Assembly: GCF_000264315.1 (NCBI RefSeq)
Contig: NZ_AJXU01000028.1
Location: 248,001 to 312,000 of the forward strand
DNA length: 64,000 nucleotides
Source: Rhodanobacter fulvus Jip2
GTDB lineage: Bacteria; Pseudomonadota; Gammaproteobacteria; Xanthomonadales; Rhodanobacteraceae
Direction: 5' to 3'
The notes under the pieces are model-generated. The model did no database searches. It was given only the letters and a program-made list of their open reading frames with translations, and had not been told where the DNA came from. Position numbers and translations under genes: made by a program. Within the stretch, counting starts at the first letter, position 1. The number at the start of each line of letters is the position of its first letter. Of the stretch, positions 52,343 through 60,278 are shown piece after piece.

Positions 52343-52357
52343 CAAACGATCGTTTGA
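52342..52357. promoter_or_regulatory. candidate PsrA operator
   Basis: TCAAACGATCGTTTGA is a perfect 16-bp palindrome. Its core CAAAC-N4-GTTTG matches the [G/C]AAAC-N2-4-GTTT[G/C] site known for Pseudomonas PsrA. It lies 22 bp before the regulator start and over the predicted transcription start, suggesting autorepression. Confidence 0.78.
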
Positions 52358-52378
52358 ACGCCTGTTCACCGCTGACGG

Positions 52379-53005
52379 ATGAAAGCCATCGTGAATCGCT
52401 CAAGCTCGACCAAGGAACGCATACTCGGCGCCGCCGAAGTCCTGTTTGCCCAACGCGGTTTCGAAGGCGCCTCGCTACGTCAGCTGACCGCCGCGGCCGG
52501 CGTGAACCTGGCCGCGGTGAACTACCACTTCGGCTCCAAGGACAAGCTCGTCGAGCAGGTCTTCCGGCGTCGACTGGATACGCTCAACGCACAACGGCTC
52601 GCTGCACTGGGCAGCGCCCGGGAAAGCGGCAACGACCGCCTCGAGGACGTGCTGGACGCGTTCATCCGCCCTGCGCTGAAGCTGTCCCACGAGGATAGCG
52701 GCTCCCTGTTCATGCGCGTATTGGCGCGGGCCTTTGCCGAACACGACGACTCGCTGCGCCAGTTCCTGTCCGAGAACTACGGCCACGTGATGCGCCAGTT
52801 CACCGCCGAGTTCGCCCGCCTGCTGCCGCATCTCAGCAAGGAGGAGCTGTACTGGCGCATCGACCTGGTCACCGGCGCGCTGACCCACGCCATGTCCGGC
52901 TTCGGCATGATCCAGCGCAAGCAGGATGTCAGCGAAGGGGCACATCTCGAACAAACCATCCAGCACCTTATTCGTTTCGCCGTCGCCGGGCTCACCCATC
53001 CCTAG
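52379..53005 (+). CDS. psrA: PsrA-like TetR-family regulator of fatty acid degradation
   Basis: A 208-residue TetR regulator. The helix-turn-helix reads RILGAAEVLFAQRGFEGASL, then AAGVNLAAVNYHFGSKDKL, very close to Pseudomonas PsrA. The C-terminal ligand domain (TGALTHAMSGFGMIQ) fits the same subfamily. PsrA releases DNA on binding long-chain acyl-CoA or fatty acid and so induces beta-oxidation genes. Its target would be the two genes that follow and itself, given the operator at 52342-52357. Confidence 0.85.
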   Translation: MKAIVNRSSSTKERILGAAEVLFAQRGFEGASLRQLTAAAGVNLAAVNYHFGSKDKLVEQVFRRRLDTLNAQRLAALGSARESGNDRLEDVLDAFIRPALKLSHEDSGSLFMRVLARAFAEHDDSLRQFLSENYGHVMRQFTAEFARLLPHLSKEELYWRIDLVTGALTHAMSGFGMIQRKQDVSEGAHLEQTIQHLIRFAVAGLTHP

Positions 53006-53066
53006 ATCCGGGTGCGTCAGTCAGGACCTCGCTCGGCACTTCATGTCGGTACTTTCGGAGAAGCCA

Positions 53067-55466
53067 ATGACCACATCCCCCCGCCAATCCCCCTCGACGC
53101 CTTCCGCGCTGCGCATCCGCAAGGCGGCCGTGCTGGGCGCCGGTGTCATGGGCGCGCAGATCGCCGCGCACCTGACCAATGCCGGTGTCGAGACCGTGTT
53201 GTTCGACCTGCCCGCGAAAGAAGGCCCGAAGAGTGGCATCGCGCTGAAGGCGATCGCCAACCTGGCCAAGCTGTCGCCTGCCCCGCTGGCCGACAAGGCG
53301 CTGGCCGCCTCGATCATCCCGGCGAATTACGACGACGACCTCGACCACCTGAAGGACGTCGACCTGGTGATCGAGGCGATCGCCGAGCGGATGGACTGGA
53401 AACTCGACCTCTACAAGAAGATCGCCGGCCACCTGTCGAAGACGGCGATCATCGCCTCCAACACCTCGGGCCTGTCGATCAACAAGCTGGCCGAGGCTTT
53501 GCCGGAGGAAATGCGCCATCGCTTCTCCGGCGTGCATTTCTTCAACCCGCCGCGCTACATGCACCTGGTCGAGTTGATCCCGACCAAACTTACCGACAAG
53601 AACGTGCTGGACGGCCTCGAAGCCTTCCTCGTCACCACCGTCGGCAAGGGCGTGGTGATCGCCCGCGACACGCCCAACTTCATCGGCAACCGCATCGGCG
53701 TGTTCTCGATGCTGGCCACCATGCACCACACCGACCAGTTCAAGCTCGGCTTCGACACCGTCGACGCGCTCACCGGTCCGGCGCTGGGCCGTCCCAAGAG
53801 TGCCACCTACCGCACCGCTGACGTGGTCGGTCTGGACACCATGGCCCACGTCATCAAGACCATGGCCGACACCTTGCCCGACGATCCGTGGCACGAATAC
53901 TTCAAGGCCCCGGTGTGGCTGGCCGGGCTGATCGAGAAAGGCGCGCTGGGTCAGAAGACCGGCGGCGGCTTCTACAAGAAGGTCGGCAAAGAGATCCTGG
54001 TGCTGGATGTTGAAAAGCAGGACTTCCGCCCGTCCGAGCAGAAACCGTCCGATGAAGTCGCCGCTATCCTGGCTATCAAGGACCCGGCCGAGAAGTTCGG
54101 CAAGCTGCGTGCCTCCAGCGACCCGCAGGCGCAGTTCCTGTGGGCTACCTTCCGCGACCTGTTTCATTACACCGCCTACCACCTGGCCGACATCGCCGAC
54201 ACCGCGCGCGATGTCGACTTCGCGATTCGCTGGGGCTACGGCTGGAAGCTCGGCCCGTTCGAAACCTGGCAGGCCGCCGCCTGGCAGCAGGTCGCCGGCT
54301 GGATCAATGAGGACATCGCCGCCGGCAAGGCGATGAGCAAGGCTCCCCTGCCCGCCTGGGTCACCGACGGCCGTAAAGGCGTCCATTCGAAAGACGGCTC
54401 GTACTCGGCCAGCGCCAACGCCGACAAGCCGCGCTCGCAGCATCCGGTCTACCAGCGCCAGTTGTTCCCCGATCCGATCCTGGGCGAGAAGTTCGACCAG
54501 GGCAGCACCGTGTGGGAGAACGACGGCGTGCGCCTGTGGACGCTGGGTGACGACGGCATCGGCATCCTCTCGTTCAAGACCAAGATGCACACGGTCAACG
54601 ACCATGTGCTCGACGGCATCCAGCACGCGATCGGCGTGGCCGAGGAAAAGCTCAAGGCCGTGGTGATCTGGCAGGACGCCGAGCCGTTCTCCGCCGGCGC
54701 CGATCTCAAGGGCGCGCTGGGCCTGCTGAAGGACGGCAGGTTCGACGACTTCGAACACATGGTCGCCAACTTCCAGCGCACCAGCATGCGCATCAAGCAC
54801 TCGCTGGTGCCGGTGGTTTCCGCCGTGCGCGGCCTCGCCCTCGGCGGCGGCTGCGAATTCCAGATGCATTCGGCGCGCACCGTCGCCGCACTGGAAAGCT
54901 ACATCGGCCTGGTCGAGGCAGGCGTCGGCCTGCTGCCGGCTGGCGGTGGCCTGCACGAGCTGGCCGTGCGCGCCGCGAAAGCCAACCCGGCCGATCCGTT
55001 CGAGGAATTGAAGAAGGTGTTCGAAACCGTGGCGATGGCCAAGGTCTCCGCCAGCGCCTTCGAGGCGAAAAATCTGGGCCTGCTGCGCGACAGCGATGTG
55101 GTGGTGTTCAACGCCCACGAACTGCTCTACGTCGCCAAGCAGGTCGCCAATGCGCTGGCCGAAAGCGGCTACCGCCCACCGCTGTATCAGCGCGCGATCC
55201 CGGTCGCCGGCGACGTCGGCACCGCCACCTTCAAGGCCTCGCTGGCCAACCTGCAAGCCGGCTATTTCGCTTCGCCGCATGACGTCGACATCGCCACCCG
55301 CATCGCCGACACCCTGTGCGGCGGCGTGATCGAACGCGGCTCGACCGTCGACGAGGAATGGCTGCTGGCACTGGAGCGCAAGCATTTCGTGGAGCTGGCG
55401 AAAACCGAAAAGACCCAGGCGCGCATCGCCCACACCATGACCACCGGCAAGCCGCTCAGGAACTGA
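53067..55466 (+). CDS. 3-hydroxyacyl-CoA dehydrogenase/enoyl-CoA hydratase fusion (FadN-like order)
   Basis: A 799-residue beta-oxidation enzyme. The N-terminal NAD-dependent dehydrogenase has GAGVMGAQIAAHL (near residue 30) and GVHFFNPPRYMHLVE. The C-terminal hydratase/crotonase has PFSAGADLKGALG and GLALGGGCEFQMH. This order, dehydrogenase then hydratase, is that of Bacillus FadN and many bacterial homologues, opposite to E. coli FadB. The start MTTSPRQSPS has GGAG 6 nt upstream; an ATG 24 bp earlier is in frame. It is paired with the thiolase gene downstream. Confidence 0.92.
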   Translation: MTTSPRQSPSTPSALRIRKAAVLGAGVMGAQIAAHLTNAGVETVLFDLPAKEGPKSGIALKAIANLAKLSPAPLADKALAASIIPANYDDDLDHLKDVDLVIEAIAERMDWKLDLYKKIAGHLSKTAIIASNTSGLSINKLAEALPEEMRHRFSGVHFFNPPRYMHLVELIPTKLTDKNVLDGLEAFLVTTVGKGVVIARDTPNFIGNRIGVFSMLATMHHTDQFKLGFDTVDALTGPALGRPKSATYRTADVVGLDTMAHVIKTMADTLPDDPWHEYFKAPVWLAGLIEKGALGQKTGGGFYKKVGKEILVLDVEKQDFRPSEQKPSDEVAAILAIKDPAEKFGKLRASSDPQAQFLWATFRDLFHYTAYHLADIADTARDVDFAIRWGYGWKLGPFETWQAAAWQQVAGWINEDIAAGKAMSKAPLPAWVTDGRKGVHSKDGSYSASANADKPRSQHPVYQRQLFPDPILGEKFDQGSTVWENDGVRLWTLGDDGIGILSFKTKMHTVNDHVLDGIQHAIGVAEEKLKAVVIWQDAEPFSAGADLKGALGLLKDGRFDDFEHMVANFQRTSMRIKHSLVPVVSAVRGLALGGGCEFQMHSARTVAALESYIGLVEAGVGLLPAGGGLHELAVRAAKANPADPFEELKKVFETVAMAKVSASAFEAKNLGLLRDSDVVVFNAHELLYVAKQVANALAESGYRPPLYQRAIPVAGDVGTATFKASLANLQAGYFASPHDVDIATRIADTLCGGVIERGSTVDEEWLLALERKHFVELAKTEKTQARIAHTMTTGKPLRN

Positions 55467-55630
55467 GATTCGGGATTGGGGATTCGGGATTCGGCAAAGC
55501 CGCCAATCCGAATCCCCACCGCAGTTTTCAACGCATCCACCGAACCATTTGAAATACCGGGTCACGCGAAAGAATCCGGATTACGTCGAACCGCTCTGAC
55601 GAATCCCGAATCCCAAATCCCGAATCCCGG
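55467..55630. repeat. inverted AATCCCG arrays between the fadN-like gene and the thiolase
   Basis: The left arm starts right after the TGA (55467-55494, GATTCGGGATTGGGG) and the inverted right arm (55601-55630) ends just before the thiolase ribosome site. It sits within one operon and could alter mRNA decay between the two genes. Confidence 0.8.
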
Positions 55631-55646
55631 CTTTCGGAGAAAGCAA

Positions 55647-56852
55647 ATGACCAAGCAAGTGCAAGACGCCTACATCGTCGCCGCCACCCGCACCCCGGTC
55701 GGCAAGGCGCCGCGCGGCGTGTTCCGCAACACCCGCCCGGATGACATGCTCGCCCACGTGATCCGCGCCGTGATGGCACAGGCGCCGGGTATCGACCCGC
55801 ACCAGATCGGCGACGTCATCATCGGGTGCGCCATGCCCGAGGCCGAGCAAGGCATGAACGTGGCGCGCATCGGCCTGCTGCTGGCCGGTCTGCCGCACAC
55901 CGTGCCTGGCGTCACCGTCAACCGCTTCTGCTCCTCCGGCCTGCAATCGGTGGCGATGGCCGCCGACCGTATCCGCCTGGGACTGGATGACCTGATGCTC
56001 GCCGGCGGCACCGAGAGCATGAGCATGGTGCCGATGATGGGCCACAAGATCGCCATGAACCCGGCCATCTTCCAGGACGAGAACATCGGCATCGCCTACG
56101 GCATGGGCATCACCGCCGAGAACGTGGCCAAGCAGTGGAAAGTCAGCCGCGAGCAACAGGACGCGTTCTCGGTCGAAAGCCACCGCCGCGCACTGGCCGC
56201 CCAGGCCGCCGGCGAATTCAGGGACGAGATCACCCCATTCCAGCTCGATGACCACTACCCGGATCTCGCCAGCCGCGACATCACCACCGACAACCGCGTC
56301 ATCGACCAGGACGAAGGCCCGCGCGCCGGCACCACCGCGGAAGTGCTGGCCAAACTGCGCACCGTATTCCGCAACGGCCAGTTCGGCGGCACCGTCACCG
56401 CCGGCAACTCCAGCCAGATGTCAGACGGCGCCGGCGCCGTGCTGCTCGCCAGCGAAAAGGCCATCAAGCAATACAACCTGCAGCCGCTGGCCCGTTTCGT
56501 CGGCTTCTCCGTCGCCGGCGTCCCGCCCGAAGTCATGGGCATCGGCCCGAAGGAAGCGATTCCGAAGGCCCTCGCGCAGACCGGCATCACCCAGGATCAG
56601 CTCGACTGGATCGAACTCAACGAAGCCTTCGCTGCCCAGGCGTTGGCCGTGATGGGTGACCTCAAACTCGACCCGGCCAAGGTCAACCCGCTCGGCGGCG
56701 CCATCGCGCTGGGCCATCCGCTGGGTGCGACCGGCGCGGTGCGCATCGCCACGCTGGTGCACGGCATGCGTCGTCGCAAACAGAAGTACGGCATGGTGAC
56801 GATGTGCATTGGCACCGGCATGGGCGCCGCTGGGATTTTCGAGGCGCTGTAA
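55647..56852 (+). CDS. fadA: acetyl-CoA C-acyltransferase (FadA-type thiolase)
   Basis: A 401-residue thiolase. The acyl-Cys is in VNRFCSSGLQSV, the His in ALGHPLGATGAV and the second Cys in TMCIGTGMGAAG. It performs the last step of beta-oxidation with the upstream fused enzyme. TCGGAGA is 8 nt before the ATG. A decayed copy of its last 50 codons lies at 57706-57857. Confidence 0.94.
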   Translation: MTKQVQDAYIVAATRTPVGKAPRGVFRNTRPDDMLAHVIRAVMAQAPGIDPHQIGDVIIGCAMPEAEQGMNVARIGLLLAGLPHTVPGVTVNRFCSSGLQSVAMAADRIRLGLDDLMLAGGTESMSMVPMMGHKIAMNPAIFQDENIGIAYGMGITAENVAKQWKVSREQQDAFSVESHRRALAAQAAGEFRDEITPFQLDDHYPDLASRDITTDNRVIDQDEGPRAGTTAEVLAKLRTVFRNGQFGGTVTAGNSSQMSDGAGAVLLASEKAIKQYNLQPLARFVGFSVAGVPPEVMGIGPKEAIPKALAQTGITQDQLDWIELNEAFAAQALAVMGDLKLDPAKVNPLGGAIALGHPLGATGAVRIATLVHGMRRRKQKYGMVTMCIGTGMGAAGIFEAL

Positions 56853-56896
56853 TTCGCCCGTTCGTCATTCCGACGAAGGCCGGAATCTGAAACTGC

Positions 56897-56924
56897 AACG
56901 GCGCCGTAGCGATACGGCGCCGTT
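56897..56924 (+). terminator. intrinsic terminator after fadA
   Basis: A 12-bp perfect stem (AACGGCGCCGTA with TACGGCGCCGTT) closed by a GCGA tetraloop and followed by TGCATTTG, 44 bp after the fadA stop. It is a convincing end to the beta-oxidation operon. Confidence 0.8.
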
Positions 56925-56990
56925 TGCATTTGAGTGGCCCTGACCCGCTTGCCACGCCTTCTCCAGTCGAGGTCGCGGCGTATCCCATGG

Positions 56991-57019
56991 TTGACGGCAT
57001 GTTTCCCAAAGGATACAGT
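56991..57019 (+). promoter_or_regulatory. candidate promoter of the toxin-antitoxin module
   Basis: TTGACG (56991-56996), a 17-bp spacer and TACAGT (57014-57019). The predicted start falls at or next to the ATG at 57026, so the message would be leaderless or nearly so. Confidence 0.5.
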
Positions 57020-57025
57020 TTGCAC

Positions 57026-57319
57026 ATGATCGAAGTTTGAAGGACCGACGCTTTCACATCATGGCTGGATGCCCTGCGCGACGAGCGTGCCAAAGCTCGC
57101 ATCGCGTCGCGCATCCGCATGATGGCGTTCGGGAATTTCGGCGATCACAAGGCAGCCGGCGGCCATGGAATGCAGGAACTGCGAGTCGATTACGGTCCCG
57201 GCTATCGCGTCTACTACGTGCAGCAAGGCAAGCTGTTGGTCATCCTGCTTTGCGGTGGCGACAAGGACACACAGCGCAAGGACATCAACGCAGCCCGGAA
57301 ACTCGCTGCCAGCCTGTGA
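57026..57319 (+). pseudogene. RelE/ParE-type toxin gene with in-frame stop at codon 5
   Basis: The frame starts M-I-E-V, then TGA where related toxins usually have Arg, then continues R-T-D-A-F-T-S-W-L-D-A-L and on through VDYGPGYRVYYVQ and LLCGGDKDTQRKDI to a normal stop. Full length would be 97 residues. These are hallmarks of the small putative addiction-module killer family (RelE fold). As read, only an internal start (CTG near 57062 or ATG at 57119) could give a shorter product. The antitoxin gene follows 8 bp later and is intact. Confidence 0.75.
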
Positions 57320-57327
57320 GGTGAAAC

Positions 57328-57621
57328 ATGCGTACCAAAACCCACCCTTTTGACCCCGCCGAACACCTTGCCACCCCCGAAGCCCAGGCCGAGTACATCT
57401 CCGTCGCCCTCGAAACCGGCGACCCCGCCTTCATCGCCGACAGCCTCGGCGTGGTTGCACGCGCCCGCGGCATGTCCCAACTCGCGCGCGACACCGGCCT
57501 GCGCCGCGAAAGTCTGTACAAGGCCCTGTCCGCCGAAGGCAACCCGGAGTTCGCCACGATCATGAAGGTCGTGCAGGCGCTGGGGGTGAAGCTGAGTGCC
57601 GAGGCGATACAGGAGATGTGA
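57328..57621 (+). CDS. HigA-type addiction-module antidote protein
   Basis: A 97-residue DNA-binding protein with an XRE-like helix-turn-helix (MSQLARDTGLRRESLYKALS) and the family start TKTHPFDPAEHLATPEAQAEY. It is the usual partner of the small RelE-fold killer protein upstream and probably represses the shared promoter. Order toxin then antitoxin is the HigBA type. It is intact although the toxin frame is interrupted. Confidence 0.85.
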   Translation: MRTKTHPFDPAEHLATPEAQAEYISVALETGDPAFIADSLGVVARARGMSQLARDTGLRRESLYKALSAEGNPEFATIMKVVQALGVKLSAEAIQEM

Positions 57622-57705
57622 AGATGCCTGCGGCTAATTTCCCCCGTCCCAGTTTCCCTCCCAGCTTCCGGCGAAAGCCTTCGCGCAGACTTCCCCTTAA
57701 GATCA

Positions 57706-57857
57706 GCTATCGTGCCCGGTCATCCGCTCGCTGTGACTGGTGCAGTGTGTATCGCCAGGCTGGTGTACGTCATGCGCCGCAGGAAGAGAAGTCCGACATG
57801 GTGACCATGAATACCGACACCGGCATAGGCTCGGCGGGAATCTTGGACGCGTTGTAG
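57706..57857 (+). pseudogene. decayed copy of a thiolase 3' end
   Basis: The segment aligns with the last ~140 bp of fadA (56706-56852): GGTCATCCGCTC/GGCCATCCGCTG, then ATCGCCAGGCTGGTGTACGT/ATCGCCACGCTGGTGCACGG, then AAGTCCGACATGGTGAC/AAGTACGGCATGGTGAC, ending at the same codon position with TAG. The last part still reads MVTMNTDTGIGSAGILDAL. There is at least one 1-bp indel and an early TGA, so no functional protein is made. Confidence 0.8.
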
Positions 57858-58049
57858 TCACTGGGTAAAAGCCAGAACCTGAAGACACCGTAGGAATCTG
57901 GAGTCTTCCCGCACAGCGCATGTATCCAGTAGGCTGGCCAAAACTACCGCCGCGCGTGTTCCGGCTGTTCATGACCGAGTAGCCATAACACGCAGGCTGA
58001 CTGATAATAGCCGACAGTCAATATTCATTTCGGCGAACGGGGAAACCAC

Positions 58050-58802
58050 ATGCTCGCTGCCCCTCTACTGCATCAGCACTCTTTTTCGGTTCATTTTCCG
58101 AGGGTCCAGACGATACGCCGGGCAGCGAACGAGTTGGAAGATGCGCTCAACGCGGGCTGTCCAGGTGGCTACGGAGCCCCACAGTTGTTCCCGATCCCCG
58201 ACGACTTGGGCCCAGAAGTGCCTCGGATCGTCTTCAATGCCGTCAGCGGGTTTAGTACGATTGCTGTTTCCCAGTTGTCCATGGCGCTCACTGTCAACTA
58301 CTCTGATGATTGGCAGCGCGAGCGAGGAAGATGCGCTGACTATCTAAAAAGAAGGGCGCATGTGCTGTTTGAAATGCTTAGTCGCATTAAGATTGACGCA
58401 TCGTTCGTCGGCATAGGTACCCAGCTACAGATAATGTCCGATTCGAACGACAATGAAGAGGTTATGGCCGCACTGCGCAATTTGCTGTCGTCTGACCTCG
58501 ACCTTTGCAATGCAAATGAGATCATGATTCGCGTTTCGAACAACGTAGACGAAACGTATTTCAACAATACCGTTGTCTCCAATGTCGCAATGTGGCCAGA
58601 CGCCGATGCATTATCTGGGCGATTCCCCAAAGAGACTCGCATTGCTACGGGTATTTCTATAGCTGGAGACTTCAATAATCGTCGATCCTATAACGAAAAT
58701 GTGGAATCGAAAGCATCGCTTGATGAAAGCCTTACGATGATAGATATGGCTATAGAATCAGCCTATAGTCTAGCCGGCAGATTCAGGGGGGATTATGCCT
58801 AA
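58050..58802 (+). CDS. hypothetical protein, first gene of an AT-richer cassette
   Basis: A 250-residue soluble protein of unknown function. It begins MLAAPLLHQHSFSVHFPRVQ and contains VPRIVFNAVSGFSTIAVSQL then a stretch with NYSDDW. The layout weakly recalls the sporadic TIGR04255 proteins (a central strand pair followed by a conserved aromatic and a beta C-terminal half), but I cannot confirm this. Base composition is clearly lower in GC than the flanks. Its last 8 bp overlap the next gene, so the three genes are probably translated together. Confidence 0.7.
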   Translation: MLAAPLLHQHSFSVHFPRVQTIRRAANELEDALNAGCPGGYGAPQLFPIPDDLGPEVPRIVFNAVSGFSTIAVSQLSMALTVNYSDDWQRERGRCADYLKRRAHVLFEMLSRIKIDASFVGIGTQLQIMSDSNDNEEVMAALRNLLSSDLDLCNANEIMIRVSNNVDETYFNNTVVSNVAMWPDADALSGRFPKETRIATGISIAGDFNNRRSYNENVESKASLDESLTMIDMAIESAYSLAGRFRGDYA

Positions 58803-59139
58803 CGTATGTGTTTCAGACGTGCTCAGGAACAGCGTGACCGCAGCTGTGCTGCTATTTGCACCTGGCGCTGCAGTCAACAGCTCGGTAGCGACGCCCCCGC
58901 TTCCGATCCGACCCAGCGCGCCGTCACAGTCGCCTTGGTCAACGTCAGCATCTGAACTAATTAATAGTTCACTTTGGTCGCCAGCGACCCCTATTAAGAA
59001 AGTCGCCTCTACCGGCCCGTCATTGAGTCCTTTTGGCCTTAAGCTACTTGCGCTCCGCGAAGCTGCAATTTCTGCAGGCATGGTGACCTGTGCCAGTGAA
59101 GATATCATGGACGAATTTCGTTTGGCACGAGATGCATGA
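58795..59139 (+). CDS. small protein with antitoxin-like C-terminal tail
   Basis: A 114-residue protein. The first two thirds are Ser/Pro/Ala-rich and low in predicted structure. The C-terminus (LSPFGLKLLALREAAISAG, then EDIMDEFRLARDA) resembles short tails of small proteins encoded before PIN nucleases, of the form SPLGxKLxxLRxxIxxSG...DEIxxExxxR. It overlaps the PIN gene by ATGA. This suggests an antitoxin with a toxin-binding tail and no recognisable DNA-binding domain. Confidence 0.6.
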   Translation: MPNVCVSDVLRNSVTAAVLLFAPGAAVNSSVATPPLPIRPSAPSQSPWSTSASELINSSLWSPATPIKKVASTGPSLSPFGLKLLALREAAISAGMVTCASEDIMDEFRLARDA

Positions 59140-59543
59140 CGCGTAAAGTCTACATCGATTCCTGCGTACTAATGCTTGCACTTAAGGCAGCAGAGGATGA
59201 TGTCGCGCGTCGCGCAATTGCTGAAATTTCGCAAGAAGGGATCGAGTATGTCTTCAGTCCGCTTGTTGAGTTGGAAGTTCTTCCGCAGCCCATGAAGCAT
59301 AAGGCGGAGCAAGTGACCTTCTATGAAGAGTGGTTTAAAGTTGCTTCTCGCGTGTGGTATGACGAAACCGTTCATAAGATTGCCATAGATCAGGCGTCAC
59401 AATATTCAATTGCACCAATGGACGCAGCTCACGTTGCCACAGCAATCATCGCTGGAGCGGATGAACTGGTGACCGCGGAGAAGCCTACAAAACCGATGTT
59501 CAGTTCAAGGGAAATGTCGGTTCGCAGCATTCGTGGCGCCTGA
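59136..59543 (+). CDS. PIN-domain nuclease, probable toxin
   Basis: A 135-residue PIN-fold protein. Acidic metal-site residues are Asp8 (VYIDSCVL), Glu45 (PLVELEVLP), Asp96 (APMDAAHVATA) and Glu115 (VTAEKPTKP). PIN toxins (VapC type) cleave RNA with Mg or Mn. The ATG overlaps the preceding gene. Codon use is AT-richer than in the neighbouring core genes, which suggests acquisition by transfer. Confidence 0.82.
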   Translation: MTRKVYIDSCVLMLALKAAEDDVARRAIAEISQEGIEYVFSPLVELEVLPQPMKHKAEQVTFYEEWFKVASRVWYDETVHKIAIDQASQYSIAPMDAAHVATAIIAGADELVTAEKPTKPMFSSREMSVRSIRGA

Positions 59544-59558
59544 TTTTTGATTTGGGTA

Positions 59559-60139
59559 TTAGCGTCGTTCTTGCTGCGCCCGAAACACTCGCCTGACCTC
59601 CGGATCCAGCACATCCACCTGCCGCTTCGGCTGCAACATCGCCCGCTGCCCTGCCCTCAACTGGCAGTTCCGCGACAACGTATCCGCGCCTTCCGACGTC
59701 GTCGCCATCACGTCCTGCAGGTTGACGACCACGCCTAACGTGTCGCCCAGCGGTTCCAACGCGAGGCGGATATCGTCGATGATGTCCATGCGGCGGTATT
59801 GGCCGCCGCCGACCATCACCAGCAGGTTGCTGCGGTCGATCCACACGACGGATTGAACGCCTTGGAGTGGGCGCACGGCGGCGCGGCCGGCTTCGTGGTC
59901 TATCGGGCGCGAGGGATCGGGCAGATGCATGGAGCGCATCATGTCTTTGTGCATAGCGTCGACATGGCCTTGGATGGCGCGCTGGTCGCCGGTCAGGCCG
60001 GCGGCTTCGATGCCGGCGAGGTGGCCGACGGTGGCGAGCGGGTTGGTCGCGCCGGCCTGTTGCGGGCGGCGTGTTGACGGTGTTAGCCGGTAAAGGCAAT
60101 GCAGAAGGCGGCGGCTATCAGCCAGCGTTGCGTGGTCAT
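59559..60139 (-). pseudogene. probable frameshifted gene for an exported protein
   Basis: From the ATG at 60139, with GGGGGGA just upstream, the frame encodes a clear signal peptide (MTTQRWLIAAAFCIAFTG) and then stops at 60083. A different frame carries a long coding-like segment (GATNPLATVGHLAGIEAAGL, then DRSNLLVMVGGGQYRRMDII and LGVVVNLQDVMATT) to the stop at 59559. Joining them needs one shift near 60085-60095. It may be a real frameshift or a base-call error. The product family is not recognised. The 3' end faces the PIN gene. Confidence 0.5.
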
Positions 60140-60278
60140 CCATTCCCCCCGGAACTCCGACTGAGCATAGCGCAGCAGCATAAGGAAGCTCAGGCATTTC
60201 CAACGCGTACGGGTTTCGACTTCGCACTCGGTAGCGCTGACGCTCGATAGCGGCGGTCGGAAAACTTGCCTCAGGCGC

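Noticed and set aside
57037-57324. Alternative reading frame of 95 codons over the toxin gene
   Set aside because: It does not contain RelE-fold motifs; the frame from 57026 does, once the TGA is read through.
57618-57857. Small gene of 79 codons after the antitoxin
   Set aside because: The frame crosses the thiolase relic and has no ribosome site or family signal.
56991-59543. Prophage or integrative element
   Set aside because: No integrase, tRNA target, structural gene or direct-repeat ends were found; only TA-like genes and a relic are present.
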